From positions 1-40,470 of the forward strand of contig JAIXXN010000020.1 in the NCBI GenBank assembly GCA_027490725.1: a DNA stretch of 40,470 nt. Direction: 5' to 3'. How positions within the stretch are numbered: the stretch's first letter is position 1; every line of letters begins with the position of its first letter. This DNA comes from Oxalobacteraceae bacterium. Its GTDB lineage: Bacteria > Pseudomonadota > Gammaproteobacteria > Burkholderiales > Burkholderiaceae_D. A program made the position numbers and the translations under genes. Below are positions 1-8,030 of this stretch, piece by piece. Under the pieces are notes generated by a model. That model saw nothing but the letters and a program-made list of their open reading frames with translations, was not told the DNA's origin and made no database searches.

Positions 1-1
1 C

Positions 2-1456
2 AATATCCCCGTCGTGTTTATTTCCGGCGGGCCGATGGAAGCGGGCAAGGGCGTCAAGGTGGTCAACGGCGCGCAGAAGATCATCAAGCTCGATCTGGTG
101 GACGCCATGATCAAGGCCGGTGACCAGAGCGTCAGCGACGCCGATGTCGCCGAGATCGAGCGCTCGGCCTGCCCGACCTGCGGTTCCTGCTCCGGCATGT
201 TCACGGCGAACTCGATGAACTGCCTGACCGAAGCGCTGGGCCTGTCCCTGCCCGGTAACGGCACCATCGTTGCGACCCACTCCGACCGTGAGCAGCTGTT
301 CCTGCGCGCCGGCCGTCTGATCGTGGAACTGGCTAAACGCCATTACGAGCAGGATGATTACACGGTGCTGCCGCGCTCTATCGCCACCAAGGCCGCGTTT
401 GAAAACGCTATGGCACTGGACGTGTCGATGGGCGGTTCCACCAACACCGTACTGCACCTGCTGGCGGCGGCGCACGAGGCCGGTGTGGCCTTCGATATGG
501 CCGATATCGACCGCATCTCGCGCAAAGTGCCGTGCCTGTGCAAGGTCGCGCCAATGACGGATAAATTCCACATCGAAGACGTGCACCGTGCTGGCGGCAT
601 CGTCGCGATTCTCGGCGAACTGGCGCGCGCTGGTCTGCTCGACACCTCGCTGCCGACCATTCACGCGCCGACGCTGGGCGAGGCGATTGCCCGCAACGAT
701 ATCAAAGTCAGCACCGATGCTGCGGTACAGGAGTTGTTCCGTGCCGCGCCGGGTGGCGTGCCGACCCAGGTGGCGTTCTCGCAATCGGAGCGTTATGCGG
801 AACTGGATCTGGACCGCAGCGCCGGCTGCATCCGTGACAAGGCGCACGCCTATTCGCAGGATGGTGGTCTGGCTGTTTTGTACGGCAATCTGGCGCTGAA
901 TGGCTGCATCGTCAAGACGGCGGGCGTGGATGAAAGCATCCTCAAATTCAGCGGCAAAGCGCGCGTGTTCGAAAGTCAGGACGCGGCAGTAGAAGGCATT
1001 CTGGGTGACACCGTGCATGAAGGCGATGTGGTCATCATCCGTTATGAAGGTCCGAAAGGCGGCCCGGGTATGCAGGAAATGCTGTACCCGACCTCGTACA
1101 TCAAATCTAAAGGTCTGGGCAAAGCCTGCGCACTGCTGACCGACGGCCGCTTCTCCGGTGGCTCGTCCGGTCTGGTGATTGGTCACGCTTCGCCGGAAGC
1201 GGCGGAAGGTGGCGCCATCGGCCTGGTGGAAGAGGGTGACATGATCGACATCGATATCCCGGCGCGCAGCATCAGCCTGCGCATCAGCGATGCCGATCTG
1301 GCCGCACGTCGTGCAGCAATGGAGGCGCGCGGCGACGCTGCATGGAAGCCGCTGGATCGCCAGCGCTATGTATCGCAAGCGCTGCAGGCCTATGCTGCGC
1401 TGACCACCTCCGCCGATCGTGGCGCGGTGCGTGACTTGTCGCAGATCAAGCGTTAA
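2..1456 (+). CDS. ilvD: dihydroxy-acid dehydratase, 5' end missing
   Basis: Dehydrates 2,3-dihydroxy-isovalerate and 2,3-dihydroxy-3-methylvalerate to the 2-oxo acids that become valine and isoleucine; cytoplasmic Fe-S enzyme. The reading frame is open from base 2, so the gene starts upstream of the window; 484 residues are present and roughly 130 N-terminal ones are missing compared with the approximately 616-residue enterobacterial form. The Fe-S/Mg site motif [19 protein letters not shown] lies at fragment residues 57-75, and the family signatures [26 protein letters not shown] and [11 protein letters not shown] follow in order. The C-terminus ([16 protein letters not shown]) resembles the E. 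coli protein end. An in-frame GTG at 14 is not the start, because conserved sequence ([16 protein letters not shown]) runs through it. A strong terminator follows 9 bases after the stop. Confidence 0.97.
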   Translation, partial: NIPVVFISGGPMEAGKGVKVVNGAQKIIKLDLVDAMIKAGDQSVSDADVAEIERSACPTCGSCSGMFTANSMNCLTEALGLSLPGNGTIVATHSDREQLFLRAGRLIVELAKRHYEQDDYTVLPRSIATKAAFENAMALDVSMGGSTNTVLHLLAAAHEAGVAFDMADIDRISRKVPCLCKVAPMTDKFHIEDVHRAGGIVAILGELARAGLLDTSLPTIHAPTLGEAIARNDIKVSTDAAVQELFRAAPGGVPTQVAFSQSERYAELDLDRSAGCIRDKAHAYSQDGGLAVLYGNLALNGCIVKTAGVDESILKFSGKARVFESQDAAVEGILGDTVHEGDVVIIRYEGPKGGPGMQEMLYPTSYIKSKGLGKACALLTDGRFSGGSSGLVIGHASPEAAEGGAIGLVEEGDMIDIDIPARSISLRISDADLAARRAAMEARGDAAWKPLDRQRYVSQALQAYAALTTSADRGAVRDLSQIKR

Positions 1457-1465
1457 TCGCTGTAC

Positions 1466-1497
1466 ATCCCGCTCCTTTCGGGGCGGGATTATTTTTT
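1466..1497 (+). terminator. rho-independent terminator of ilvD
   Basis: A 10-bp stem, ATCCCGCTCC against GGGGCGGGAT with one T-G pair and a TTTC loop, is followed by a T-rich run at 1490-1497. It overlaps the stop codon of the convergent small membrane protein gene at 1489. Confidence 0.85.
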
Positions 1498-1713
1498 CCG
1501 GCCAAATTCGCGCTCGACGCGTGCCTTGCGGCGTTTTTCATCCTCGTTGTGGGCCTTGCGTTTATCGAGACCGAGTAGCGGTTCGAGAAATTCGAACCAG
1601 ACAAAGGCGAACAGCATCAGCGCACCTATCCACCACCACGACAGCGTGGCAAAGCGCCACACCTCGAAGTAGCGCAGACCGCACAGTAGGGCGATCAACA
1701 GGATCAGGGGCAT
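1489..1713 (-). CDS. small Trp-rich single-pass membrane protein (TIGR04438-like)
   Basis: 74 residues. An N-terminal hydrophobic helix (MPLILLIALLCGL), then a second aromatic hydrophobic segment rich in Trp and Phe (around WRFATLSWWWIGALMLFAFVWF), then a highly charged tail of Lys, Arg and Glu. This matches my memory of the small Trp-rich protein family common in Burkholderiales; no function is known. The ATG at 1713 is chosen because AAAGGAG lies 7 bases upstream; the longer frame would need a GTG at 1734 without a ribosome binding site. The gene converges on ilvD and its last codon lies in the ilvD terminator. It is divergent from the cytochrome c gene. Probably inner-membrane; partner unknown. 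Confidence 0.75.
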   Translation of the reverse strand: MPLILLIALLCGLRYFEVWRFATLSWWWIGALMLFAFVWFEFLEPLLGLDKRKAHNEDEKRRKARVEREFGRKK

Positions 1714-1754
1714 GACAATCTCCTTTGCAAGCACTATCTTACAAAGTTTTTTGG

Positions 1755-1824
1755 TTTCCGTGTGGAAATTTAATGTGTCGTGTCAACCTGCAGATTCGCA
1801 TTGTCGTTAATTCCCACATGGGAA
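1755..1824. promoter_or_regulatory. two similar inverted repeats upstream of the cytochrome c gene
   Basis: TTTCC-GTGT-GGAAA at 1755-1768 and TTCCCA-CA-TGGGAA at 1811-1824 have similar TTCC/GGAA half-sites and centres about 56 bases apart. A possible -10 (TAAAAT, 1832-1837) follows the second site. They lie between the divergent Trp-rich gene and the cytochrome gene and could bind a dimeric regulator. Which gene they serve is not shown by sequence. Confidence 0.4.
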
Positions 1825-1875
1825 AACACGGTAAAATGGTCGAAAGAATTGCGTAGTACTTACCTGGAGAAAACG

Positions 1876-2196
1876 ATGAAACGTAACGTAATGATGGTTG
1901 GTCTGGTTCTGGCGTCGGCATTTGCTTCGCAAGCCGCAATGGCGGATGCGGGTGCTGATCTGGCAAAAGCCAAAAACTGCCTGGCATGCCATGCAGTTGC
2001 GACCAAACTGGTAGGCCCAGCCTACAAAGATGTTGCTGCTAAATACGCCGGTCAGAAAGATGCCGAAGGCAAACTGGTCACCAAAGTACTGAAGGGTGGT
2101 TCGGGCGCCTGGGGTGCCATCCCAATGCCAGCCAATCCACAAGTCAACGAAGCCGAAGCCAAGACTCTGGTGAAATGGGTTCTGGCCCAAAAATAA
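1876..2196 (+). CDS. periplasmic class I cytochrome c (c551/c8 type)
   Basis: 106 residues. An N-terminal signal peptide (MKRNVMMVGLVLASAFASQAAMA) is followed by a mature single-heme domain. The heme is attached at CLACH, and the Met of IPMPANP is the likely sixth iron ligand; the C-terminus EAKTLVKWVLAQK is the usual last helix. Size and motif spacing match small soluble electron carriers of the c551/c552 group, which shuttle electrons to terminal oxidases or peroxidases. The start at 1876 is chosen for CTGGAGA about 6 bases upstream and because the signal peptide begins there; the frame is open upstream to 1780 but that part looks noncoding. Monocistronic, with a strong terminator directly after it. 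Confidence 0.92.
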   Translation: MKRNVMMVGLVLASAFASQAAMADAGADLAKAKNCLACHAVATKLVGPAYKDVAAKYAGQKDAEGKLVTKVLKGGSGAWGAIPMPANPQVNEAEAKTLVKWVLAQK

Positions 2197-2213
2197 GCCA
2201 GCTCTGCAGGCAT

Positions 2214-2242
2214 AAAAAACGCGCTATCAGCGCGTTTTTTTT
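2214..2242 (+). terminator. rho-independent terminator of the cytochrome c gene
   Basis: AAAAAACGCGC, loop TATCA, GCGCG and an eight-T run. A-rich and T-rich flanks make it bidirectional in principle. Confidence 0.9.
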
Positions 2243-2250
2243 CGCCCAAA

Positions 2251-2370
2251 CCGGGGTCAGATCCGACATTCGGACATGAGTCCGCTTGCGCCGCGATGAC
2301 CGGATGCCGCTTGGCACGGAAATTCTGGCTACAGACGAGCACGTGTCTGGATGTCGGATCTGACCCCGGG
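2251..2370. repeat. palindromic multi-hairpin repeat element
   Basis: The ends form a perfect 19-bp inverted repeat: CCGGGGTCAGATCCGACAT at 2251-2269 and its complement at 2351-2369. Inside are three small hairpins: CGGAC-ATGA-GTCCG (2271-2284), TGCC-GCTT-GGCA (2305-2316) and CAGAC-N8-GTCTG (2332-2349). The fold would be a multibranched loop closed by the long outer stem. It has no coding potential and sits between the cytochrome c terminator and the stop codon of the binding-protein gene (6 bases away). It resembles REP- or MITE-like intergenic repeats; the GGGGTCAGATCCGACAT end seems to me a recurrent betaproteobacterial repeat end, but I cannot check copy number. Only one copy is in the window. 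Confidence 0.75.
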
Positions 2371-2375
2371 TTAGT

Positions 2376-3518
2376 TTATTTGATGACTTCCATTTTGGTT
2401 TTTTTGCCGTCGGTGTAGGTGAACAGGGTCAGGGCGCCGTCCTGGATGTCGCCTTTGCTGTCGAACGAGATCAGGCCGGTGACGCCCTGATATTTGATTT
2501 TTTGCAGGAAGGGCAGGTATTTGGCTGGCTCGGCCGAATTGGCTTGCTGCATGGCGGTGGCCATCGTCATCACGGAGTCATACACGTACGGGGCGTACAG
2601 CTGTACGTCGGAGTTGTATTTCTTTTTGTAGCGGGCAACGAAGTCGTCCATGTTCTTTTGCAGCTCAGGCGGTACGCCGCCGGCTTCCGCGCAGACCACT
2701 ACGCCGTTGGCGGCGCCTTCACCTGCCAGCTTCGGCAGCGATTCCGTGCACAGGCCGTCTCCGCCCATGTATTTGGCTTTGATGCCCAGCGCTTTCATCT
2801 GGCGCAGCAGCGGGCCACCCACGGAGTCCATGCCGCCGAAGAAGATCAGGTCGGGATTCTTGCCTTTGATGGTGGTCAGGATGGCGTTGAAGTCGGTGGC
2901 TTTGTCGGTGGTGAATTCTTTGCCGACGATCTGGACGCCGCCGCCAGCTTTCTTGGCACCTTTAATGAATTCGTCTGCGACGCCCTGACCGTAGGCGGTG
3001 CGGTCGTCAATCACGGCAATTTTCTTGATGCCCAGTTTGTTGACGGCGTAAGCGCCCAGCGTGCCGCCCAGTTTGGCATCGTTGGCGACCACGCGGAACG
3101 CCGATTTGAAGCCTTGCTGGGTGTATTTGGTCTGGGTGGTAGCGGGCGAAATTTCCGGGATGCCGGCATCGTAGTAGATCTTCGAGGCGGGAATGGTGGT
3201 GCCGGAATTCAGGTGGCCGATCACGCCCTGTACTTTGGCGTCGACCAGTTTCTGTGCCACGGCCGTGCCCTGTTTCGGATCGGCGCCATCATCTTCCAGC
3301 AGCAGCACGAATTTGACGGCTTTGCCGCCGATTTTGATGCCTTTTGCGTTCAATTCTTCCACCGCCATCTTGGCGCCATTCTCGTTGTCTTTGCCGAGGT
3401 GGGCCGACGGGCCGGAGACGGGGGCGACGTGACCGATCTTGATCACTTCCTGTGCTGCAGCGCTACCGGCGAAGGCCAGTGCAATGGCAAGTGGAATGAA
3501 CTTCGTCTTGAACAGCAT
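2376..3518 (-). CDS. branched-chain amino acid ABC transporter substrate-binding protein (LivJ/LivK-like)
   Basis: 380 residues: a periplasmic type I binding protein that captures Leu/Ile/Val or related ligands for a LivHMGF-type importer. The signal peptide MLFKTKFIPLAIALAFAGSAAAQ is followed by IKIGHVAPVSGPSAHLGKD, the usual opening of this fold, and the ligand-binding region with STTIPASKIYYDAGIPEISPAT. No lipobox Cys is present, so it should be soluble. The start at 3518 gives GGAG seven bases upstream; a second ATG two codons earlier would leave only 2-3 bases of spacing. No permease or ATPase genes are next to it, so it stands alone, which is common for these proteins in Burkholderiales. 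The exact ligand cannot be told. Confidence 0.93.
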   Translation of the reverse strand: MLFKTKFIPLAIALAFAGSAAAQEVIKIGHVAPVSGPSAHLGKDNENGAKMAVEELNAKGIKIGGKAVKFVLLLEDDGADPKQGTAVAQKLVDAKVQGVIGHLNSGTTIPASKIYYDAGIPEISPATTQTKYTQQGFKSAFRVVANDAKLGGTLGAYAVNKLGIKKIAVIDDRTAYGQGVADEFIKGAKKAGGGVQIVGKEFTTDKATDFNAILTTIKGKNPDLIFFGGMDSVGGPLLRQMKALGIKAKYMGGDGLCTESLPKLAGEGAANGVVVCAEAGGVPPELQKNMDDFVARYKKKYNSDVQLYAPYVYDSVMTMATAMQQANSAEPAKYLPFLQKIKYQGVTGLISFDSKGDIQDGALTLFTYTDGKKTKMEVIK

Positions 3519-3567
3519 ATACATTCTCCAATGGTTGAATAGCGACGTGGTCCGGGGACGCGGCAGA

Positions 3568-3596
3568 ATTTTCTGCAAGGCCAAAAGGTACATCAA
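3568..3596 (-). promoter_or_regulatory. probable promoter of the substrate-binding protein, with palindrome over the -10
   Basis: On the minus strand TTGATG (3591-3596) and GAAAAT (3568-3573) are 17 bases apart. The -10 lies inside a GCAGAA-TT-TTCTGC palindrome (3563-3576), a possible operator. The rest of the gap to 3755 holds another inverted repeat, GTAGGTGC/GCACCTAC (3699-3724), downstream of the DUF2486-like gene; it has no T run. Confidence 0.45.
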
Positions 3597-3755
3597 ATTG
3601 GCAGACGCGCATAGGGTCGTTTGCAGTGCTGTAGGAATTTGTGCGGCGCTGCACCCTGCTTGCACCACACTGCAGCGCGGATGCGCTAGTGCAGGGCGGT
3701 AGGTGCACCATGGCGGGCACCTACTGCAGGGGCGGGAAGCTTGCGGGGCAGGCGT

Positions 3756-4160
3756 TTATTTCTTGCGCGCTTGCAGGTGGATCAGTTCCTGCGTCACGGC
3801 GCGTGCGACGATTTTTTCGATGGTGTCGTGCAGACCGACCCGTACTTCGTTGGTCAGGTCGCGCAGGGCGTGATTGAGTACTTCGGCCATGCTGTCCTTG
3901 ATGCGCTGTTCCAGCACGAAATCGACGCGCGACAGCAGCCGCTGCATGATGCGCGTCGAGACGCGGTGTTCCATGGCTTCCCACTCGGCATCGGTCCAGG
4001 TGTCGATGGCTTCTTCTTCCAGCCGCGCCGCCAGCTCGGCGCGCCGGGGGGGCGAGGCGCTCGCGCCTTCGCCGGGCAGCAGGTCGTCGTTCAGGACGTC
4101 GGCCTTCAGAACTTCCGTCAAGACAGGGATGCTGGCATCAAATGATGGTGCTTGGCTCAT
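3756..4160 (-). CDS. DUF2486-like protein
   Basis: 134 residues, no signal peptide or membrane segment. The N-terminus (MSQAPSFDASIPVLTEVL) contains an IPVLTEV motif that I associate with the DUF2486 family of Burkholderiales. The middle is acidic (AARLEEEAIDTWTDAEWEAMEHRVSTRI) and the rest is predicted mainly helical, ending in a basic QARKK. Function unknown. Its ATG overlaps the stop of holC (ATGA overlap at 4157-4160), and AGGA lies within the end of holC, so the two are translationally coupled. The coupling hints at a link with the replisome or simply with holC expression; that is inference. Confidence 0.75.
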   Translation of the reverse strand: MSQAPSFDASIPVLTEVLKADVLNDDLLPGEGASASPPRRAELAARLEEEAIDTWTDAEWEAMEHRVSTRIMQRLLSRVDFVLEQRIKDSMAEVLNHALRDLTNEVRVGLHDTIEKIVARAVTQELIHLQARKK

Positions 4161-4582
4161 GATTTTCCTGTGACAAAGTGGGTGAGTGGATAGGCTTGCT
4201 GTTTATAGGCGCTGTAACGCTTGCGGCCAGCGGCCGCATCTTCCTCAGCTGAGGAAATCACTTCTATCACGCGCTCGAACTGGTCCAGCGTTGCCGGTGT
4301 GCGGCGCGACAGATTAATCAATAATTCGCGGTGTGGTAATTCTGCCGCATCGTCGGCAGTCAGCACGATCGGTGTCTGCGCGGCCAGCGCTGCATCGGCG
4401 GTCACGTGCGGCAGGAAGTCGGTGGCGGAAAAAGTCCACATCGCACTATCAAGTTCGGCTAGTTGGCTGGCATCGTCGGTCAATAGTGTGACCTTGTGCT
4501 GGCCAGAACGGGCTTTGCGCACCAGCCGGCAGGCATAGGCGATCTTGTCCGGCACGTTGGTGTGGAAGTCGATGCGGGTCAT
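4157..4582 (-). CDS. holC: DNA polymerase III chi subunit
   Basis: 141 residues. Chi links the clamp loader (through psi) to single-strand binding protein at the replication fork. The N-terminus MTRIDFHTNVPDKIAYACRL and the following KARSGQHKVTLLTDD, then the W(S/T)F...FLPH region (AMWTFSATDFLPHV), match the HolC fold: a first strand, a Cys-containing helix, a basic helix and the characteristic FLPH segment. Length is normal for the family. The gene is the first of a two-gene unit with the DUF2486-like gene. The usual upstream neighbour in many betaproteobacteria, pepA, is not here; prlC lies upstream instead. The region just before the start contains a 12-bp tandem repeat. Confidence 0.9.
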   Translation of the reverse strand: MTRIDFHTNVPDKIAYACRLVRKARSGQHKVTLLTDDASQLAELDSAMWTFSATDFLPHVTADAALAAQTPIVLTADDAAELPHRELLINLSRRTPATLDQFERVIEVISSAEEDAAAGRKRYSAYKQQAYPLTHFVTGKS

Positions 4583-4592
4583 GGTTTTTCTC

Positions 4593-4628
4593 GGGCTAAA
4601 ACTGGGGCTAACACTGGGGCCAAGGCCG
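4593..4628. repeat. 12-bp imperfect tandem repeat upstream of holC
   Basis: Three 12-bp units in tandem: GGGCTAAAACTG, GGGCTAACACTG and the diverged GGGCCAAGGCCG. It lies in the holC leader, 11 bases before the start codon, so copy-number change could alter translation or leader folding. Confidence 0.6.
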
Positions 4629-4738
4629 GCAAGTCGTGCGCTGTCGACAGCGCGAACGACCAGTGTATGCGAAAAATCGCTTTGTCGCTGGCACCGCTTT
4701 TGCTAACGGGAGCGGTGCTTTTGCGAGCTTGACTTGGG

Positions 4739-4781
4739 TAAAATTTATGCGTGCTAAAGCTTTGTTGTAGCCCTAGCACGC
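4739..4781 (-). terminator. probable terminator of the folD-prlC unit
   Basis: GCGTGCTA (4749-4756) pairs with TAGCACGC (4774-4781); on the minus strand it is followed by a short interrupted T run (AAATTTTA). A second inverted repeat, GCACCGCT/AGCGGTGC at 4691-4718, lies further downstream and may help. Confidence 0.5.
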
Positions 4782-4789
4782 TGTCAATT

Positions 4790-6862
4790 TTATGCCGCCA
4801 TGCCGCTGTGGCGCAGCAAAGCGTCGATGCTCGGTTCGCGGCCACGGAAGGCGGTGAACGATTCCAGCGCTGGACGCGAGCCACCCACCGACAGGATTTC
4901 CTGCAGATAGCGTTTGCCCGTTTCCGCCGTGGCGGCAGGGCTGATGGCTTGCGCTTCTTCGAAGGCGGCATACACGTCAGCCGACAGGACTTCCGCCCAT
5001 TTGTAGCTGTAATAGCCGGCTGCATAGCCTCCGGCAAAAATATGCCCGAAGGAGTTCTGGAAACGGTTGAAAGCGGGTGGGATGATCAGCGCGAACTGGC
5101 GACGCACCCCGTCGATCACTTGCTGGACGGTCTGGCTGCCAGCGGTGTCGTAATCGTAGTGCAGGTGCATGTCCAGCAGCGAGAATTCCACCTGACGCAG
5201 GGTTTGCAGGCCGGACTGGAAGTTTTTCGCGGCCAGCATCTTGTCGTACAGTGCCCGTGGCAGGGCTGCACCGGTGCTAGCGTGCGCCGTCATGTGCTCC
5301 AGCACTTCCCACTCCCAGCAGAAGTTTTCCATGAATTGCGACGGCAGCTCCACGGCATCCCATTCGACGCCGGAAATGCCGGACACGCCCAGTTCATCGA
5401 CTTCGGTCAGCATGTGGTGCAGGCCGTGACCGAATTCGTGGAACAGGGTGATGACTTCATCATGGGTGAACAGGGCGGGCTGACTGACGCCGTCGACCAC
5501 GGCCGGCTCGGTGAAATTGCAGGTCAGGTAGGCCACCGGGGTCTGCACGCTATCGTCGCCGGCGCGACGGCCACGCGCGTCGTCCATCCATGCGCCGCCG
5601 CTCTTGCCGGCGCGCGCGTACAGGTCGAGGTAGAACTGGCCGATCAGTTTGCCGGCGCGCTCGATGCGGTAGAAGCGCACGTCGCTATGCCAGACCGGCG
5701 CTGCATCGGTCTTGATCTCGACGTTGAATAATTGCTGGATCAGGCGGAACAGCCCATCCACCACTTTATGTTCGGGGAAGTACTGTTTGACTTCCTGCGC
5801 CGAGAAGGCGTAGCGGCGCTCCTGCAGCTTTTCCGAAGCGTAGGGGATGTCCCACGCTTTCAGTTCATCCAGCCCCAGTTCGTCGCGGGCGAACTGCTGC
5901 AGCTCGGCCAGATCTTTCTCGGCGTAGGGGCGGGCGCGACGTGCCAGATCTTCCAGGAAGCTGATCACCTGTTCCGGCGATTGGGCCATCTTCGGCACCA
6001 GCGAGACCTCGGCAAAATTGCGGTAGCCCAGCAGCCTGGCTTCCTCGTCGCGCAGCTTGAGCAGCGTGACGATGTTGTCGGTATTGTCCCAGTCTTCCTG
6101 CTTGCTGAAACCTTCGGCCTGCTCGGAAGCCTTGGTGGCATTGGCGCGGTAGATAGTCTCGCGCAGTGCGCGGTTATCGGCAAACTGCAGCAGCGGGAAG
6201 TAGGACGGGAAGTGCAGCGAGAATTCGTAACCGGCTTTGCCTTCCTTCTCGGCGGCGGCACGCGCCGCCGCTTTGACATCGTCCGGCACGCCGGCCAGTT
6301 CGGCTTCCTCGGCCACCAGCAGTTTGAAGTCATTGGTGGCGTCCAGCACGTTCTCGGAGAAGCGCGTCGACACGGCGGCGTGCTGCTCCTGAATCGCCGC
6401 ATAGCGCTGCTTCTGTTCGGCCGGCAGTTCGGCGCCGCCCATGCGGAAATCGCGCACGGCATTGTCGATGATGCGCTGACGTGCTGGCGTCAGGCTGGCA
6501 AATTCGGCGCTGGCACGCAGCGCCTTGTATTTGTCGAACAGCACTTCGTTCTGGCCCAGTGCAGTCCAGAACTCGGTTACTTTCGGCTGGTTCTCGTTAT
6601 AGGTAGCACGCAGCGCTGGCGTATCGACGACGTTGTTCAGATGACTGACGATGCCCCAGGCGCGGCCCAGCAGTTCGGTGGCCTGTTCCAGCGGTGCCAC
6701 GAAGTTGTCCCAGCTTACCTGTTGTTGCGGTGCTTCGAGCTGGGTCACCACGGCACGGCTGCGTTCCAGCAGTGTGTCGATGGCGGGCGTGACGTGTTCC
6801 GGTGTGATGGCGTCGAAACGCGGCAGGCCGGAAAAGTCCAGCAGGGGATTTTGGTCAGTCAT
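4790..6862 (-). CDS. prlC: oligopeptidase A, M3 family zinc peptidase
   Basis: 690 residues; cytoplasmic metallopeptidase that degrades short peptides, including cleaved signal peptides in E. coli. The zinc motif HEFGHGLHHML starts at residue 475 (HEXXH at 475-479), and the second zinc ligand region follows at about residue 500 (VEWDAVELPSQFMENF, with the conserved ELPSQ). The length and the C-terminal GGYAAGYYSYKWAEVLSADVYAAFEE are typical of M3A. The start at 6862 gives MTDQNPLLDFSGLPRFDAI, the normal family N-terminus; the frame is open upstream but that part lies in folD. No strong ribosome binding site is visible. The gap to folD is 29 bases, so the two are probably co-transcribed. Confidence 0.95.
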   Translation of the reverse strand: MTDQNPLLDFSGLPRFDAITPEHVTPAIDTLLERSRAVVTQLEAPQQQVSWDNFVAPLEQATELLGRAWGIVSHLNNVVDTPALRATYNENQPKVTEFWTALGQNEVLFDKYKALRASAEFASLTPARQRIIDNAVRDFRMGGAELPAEQKQRYAAIQEQHAAVSTRFSENVLDATNDFKLLVAEEAELAGVPDDVKAAARAAAEKEGKAGYEFSLHFPSYFPLLQFADNRALRETIYRANATKASEQAEGFSKQEDWDNTDNIVTLLKLRDEEARLLGYRNFAEVSLVPKMAQSPEQVISFLEDLARRARPYAEKDLAELQQFARDELGLDELKAWDIPYASEKLQERRYAFSAQEVKQYFPEHKVVDGLFRLIQQLFNVEIKTDAAPVWHSDVRFYRIERAGKLIGQFYLDLYARAGKSGGAWMDDARGRRAGDDSVQTPVAYLTCNFTEPAVVDGVSQPALFTHDEVITLFHEFGHGLHHMLTEVDELGVSGISGVEWDAVELPSQFMENFCWEWEVLEHMTAHASTGAALPRALYDKMLAAKNFQSGLQTLRQVEFSLLDMHLHYDYDTAGSQTVQQVIDGVRRQFALIIPPAFNRFQNSFGHIFAGGYAAGYYSYKWAEVLSADVYAAFEEAQAISPAATAETGKRYLQEILSVGGSRPALESFTAFRGREPSIDALLRHSGMAA

Positions 6863-6891
6863 CTTCAGTCCAGTGTGTGCGCTACGGTTAA

Positions 6892-7737
<846 letters not shown>

Positions 7738-7767
7738 GATTTGGGCAGTGTGAAGGGGGAAACCTCG

Positions 7768-7797
7768 ATTATAAGGGGGGAGCGCGCATTGCGCTAA
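7768..7797 (-). promoter_or_regulatory. probable folD promoter
   Basis: On the minus strand a perfect TATAAT occupies 7768-7773. The best -35 is a weak TTAGCG (7792-7797) at 18 bases. The first 14-bp repeat (7781-7794) lies across the spacer and -35, suggesting repression or activator dependence. Confidence 0.6.
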
Positions 7798-7816
7798 GCG
7801 CCAGCGCGCATTGCGC
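7781..7816. repeat. 14-bp direct repeat in the folD-aceE intergenic region
   Basis: AGCGCGCATTGCGC occurs at 7781-7794 and again, identically, at 7803-7816, a period of 22 bases or about two helical turns. Each copy contains the dyad GCGC-ATT-GCGC. The arrangement is what one expects of two operator sites bound on the same face of DNA. They cover the folD -35 region and lie about 80-95 bases upstream of the aceE -35. Confidence 0.65.
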
Positions 7817-7875
7817 CGTGTTTCCTGCTTACCCCGATGCTGCGTCGCACAACTTTTTCATGGGGGGATTTCACC

Positions 7876-7926
7876 ATATGAAATTGCATATCGTAATTTG
7901 AAAAACTAAAAAAGTGCTGGTAGAAT
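7876..7926 (+). promoter_or_regulatory. aceE promoter with upstream dyad
   Basis: TTGAAA (7898-7903) and TAGAAT (7921-7926) are exactly 17 bases apart, a near-consensus sigma-70 promoter. Immediately upstream is the dyad ATATG-AAATTG-CATAT (7876-7891), a candidate binding site for a GntR/PdhR-like or similar regulator. The predicted leader is about 98 bases, ending in CAGGAGA before the aceE start. Confidence 0.8.
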
Positions 7927-8030
7927 CCGCACACGGCTTCGTAGTATTGGTAATAATCAGCATAAATAAGCAGTAGAAAACCCCCGTTCGGCAGAGGCGG
8001 AGCGGGTCCTTAACTCAGGAGACTTCATAC

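Noticed and set aside
2502..3542. A 346-codon plus-strand frame opposite the binding-protein gene
   Set aside because: Antisense shadow; Gly/Val/Phe-rich low-complexity translation and the sense gene is clear.
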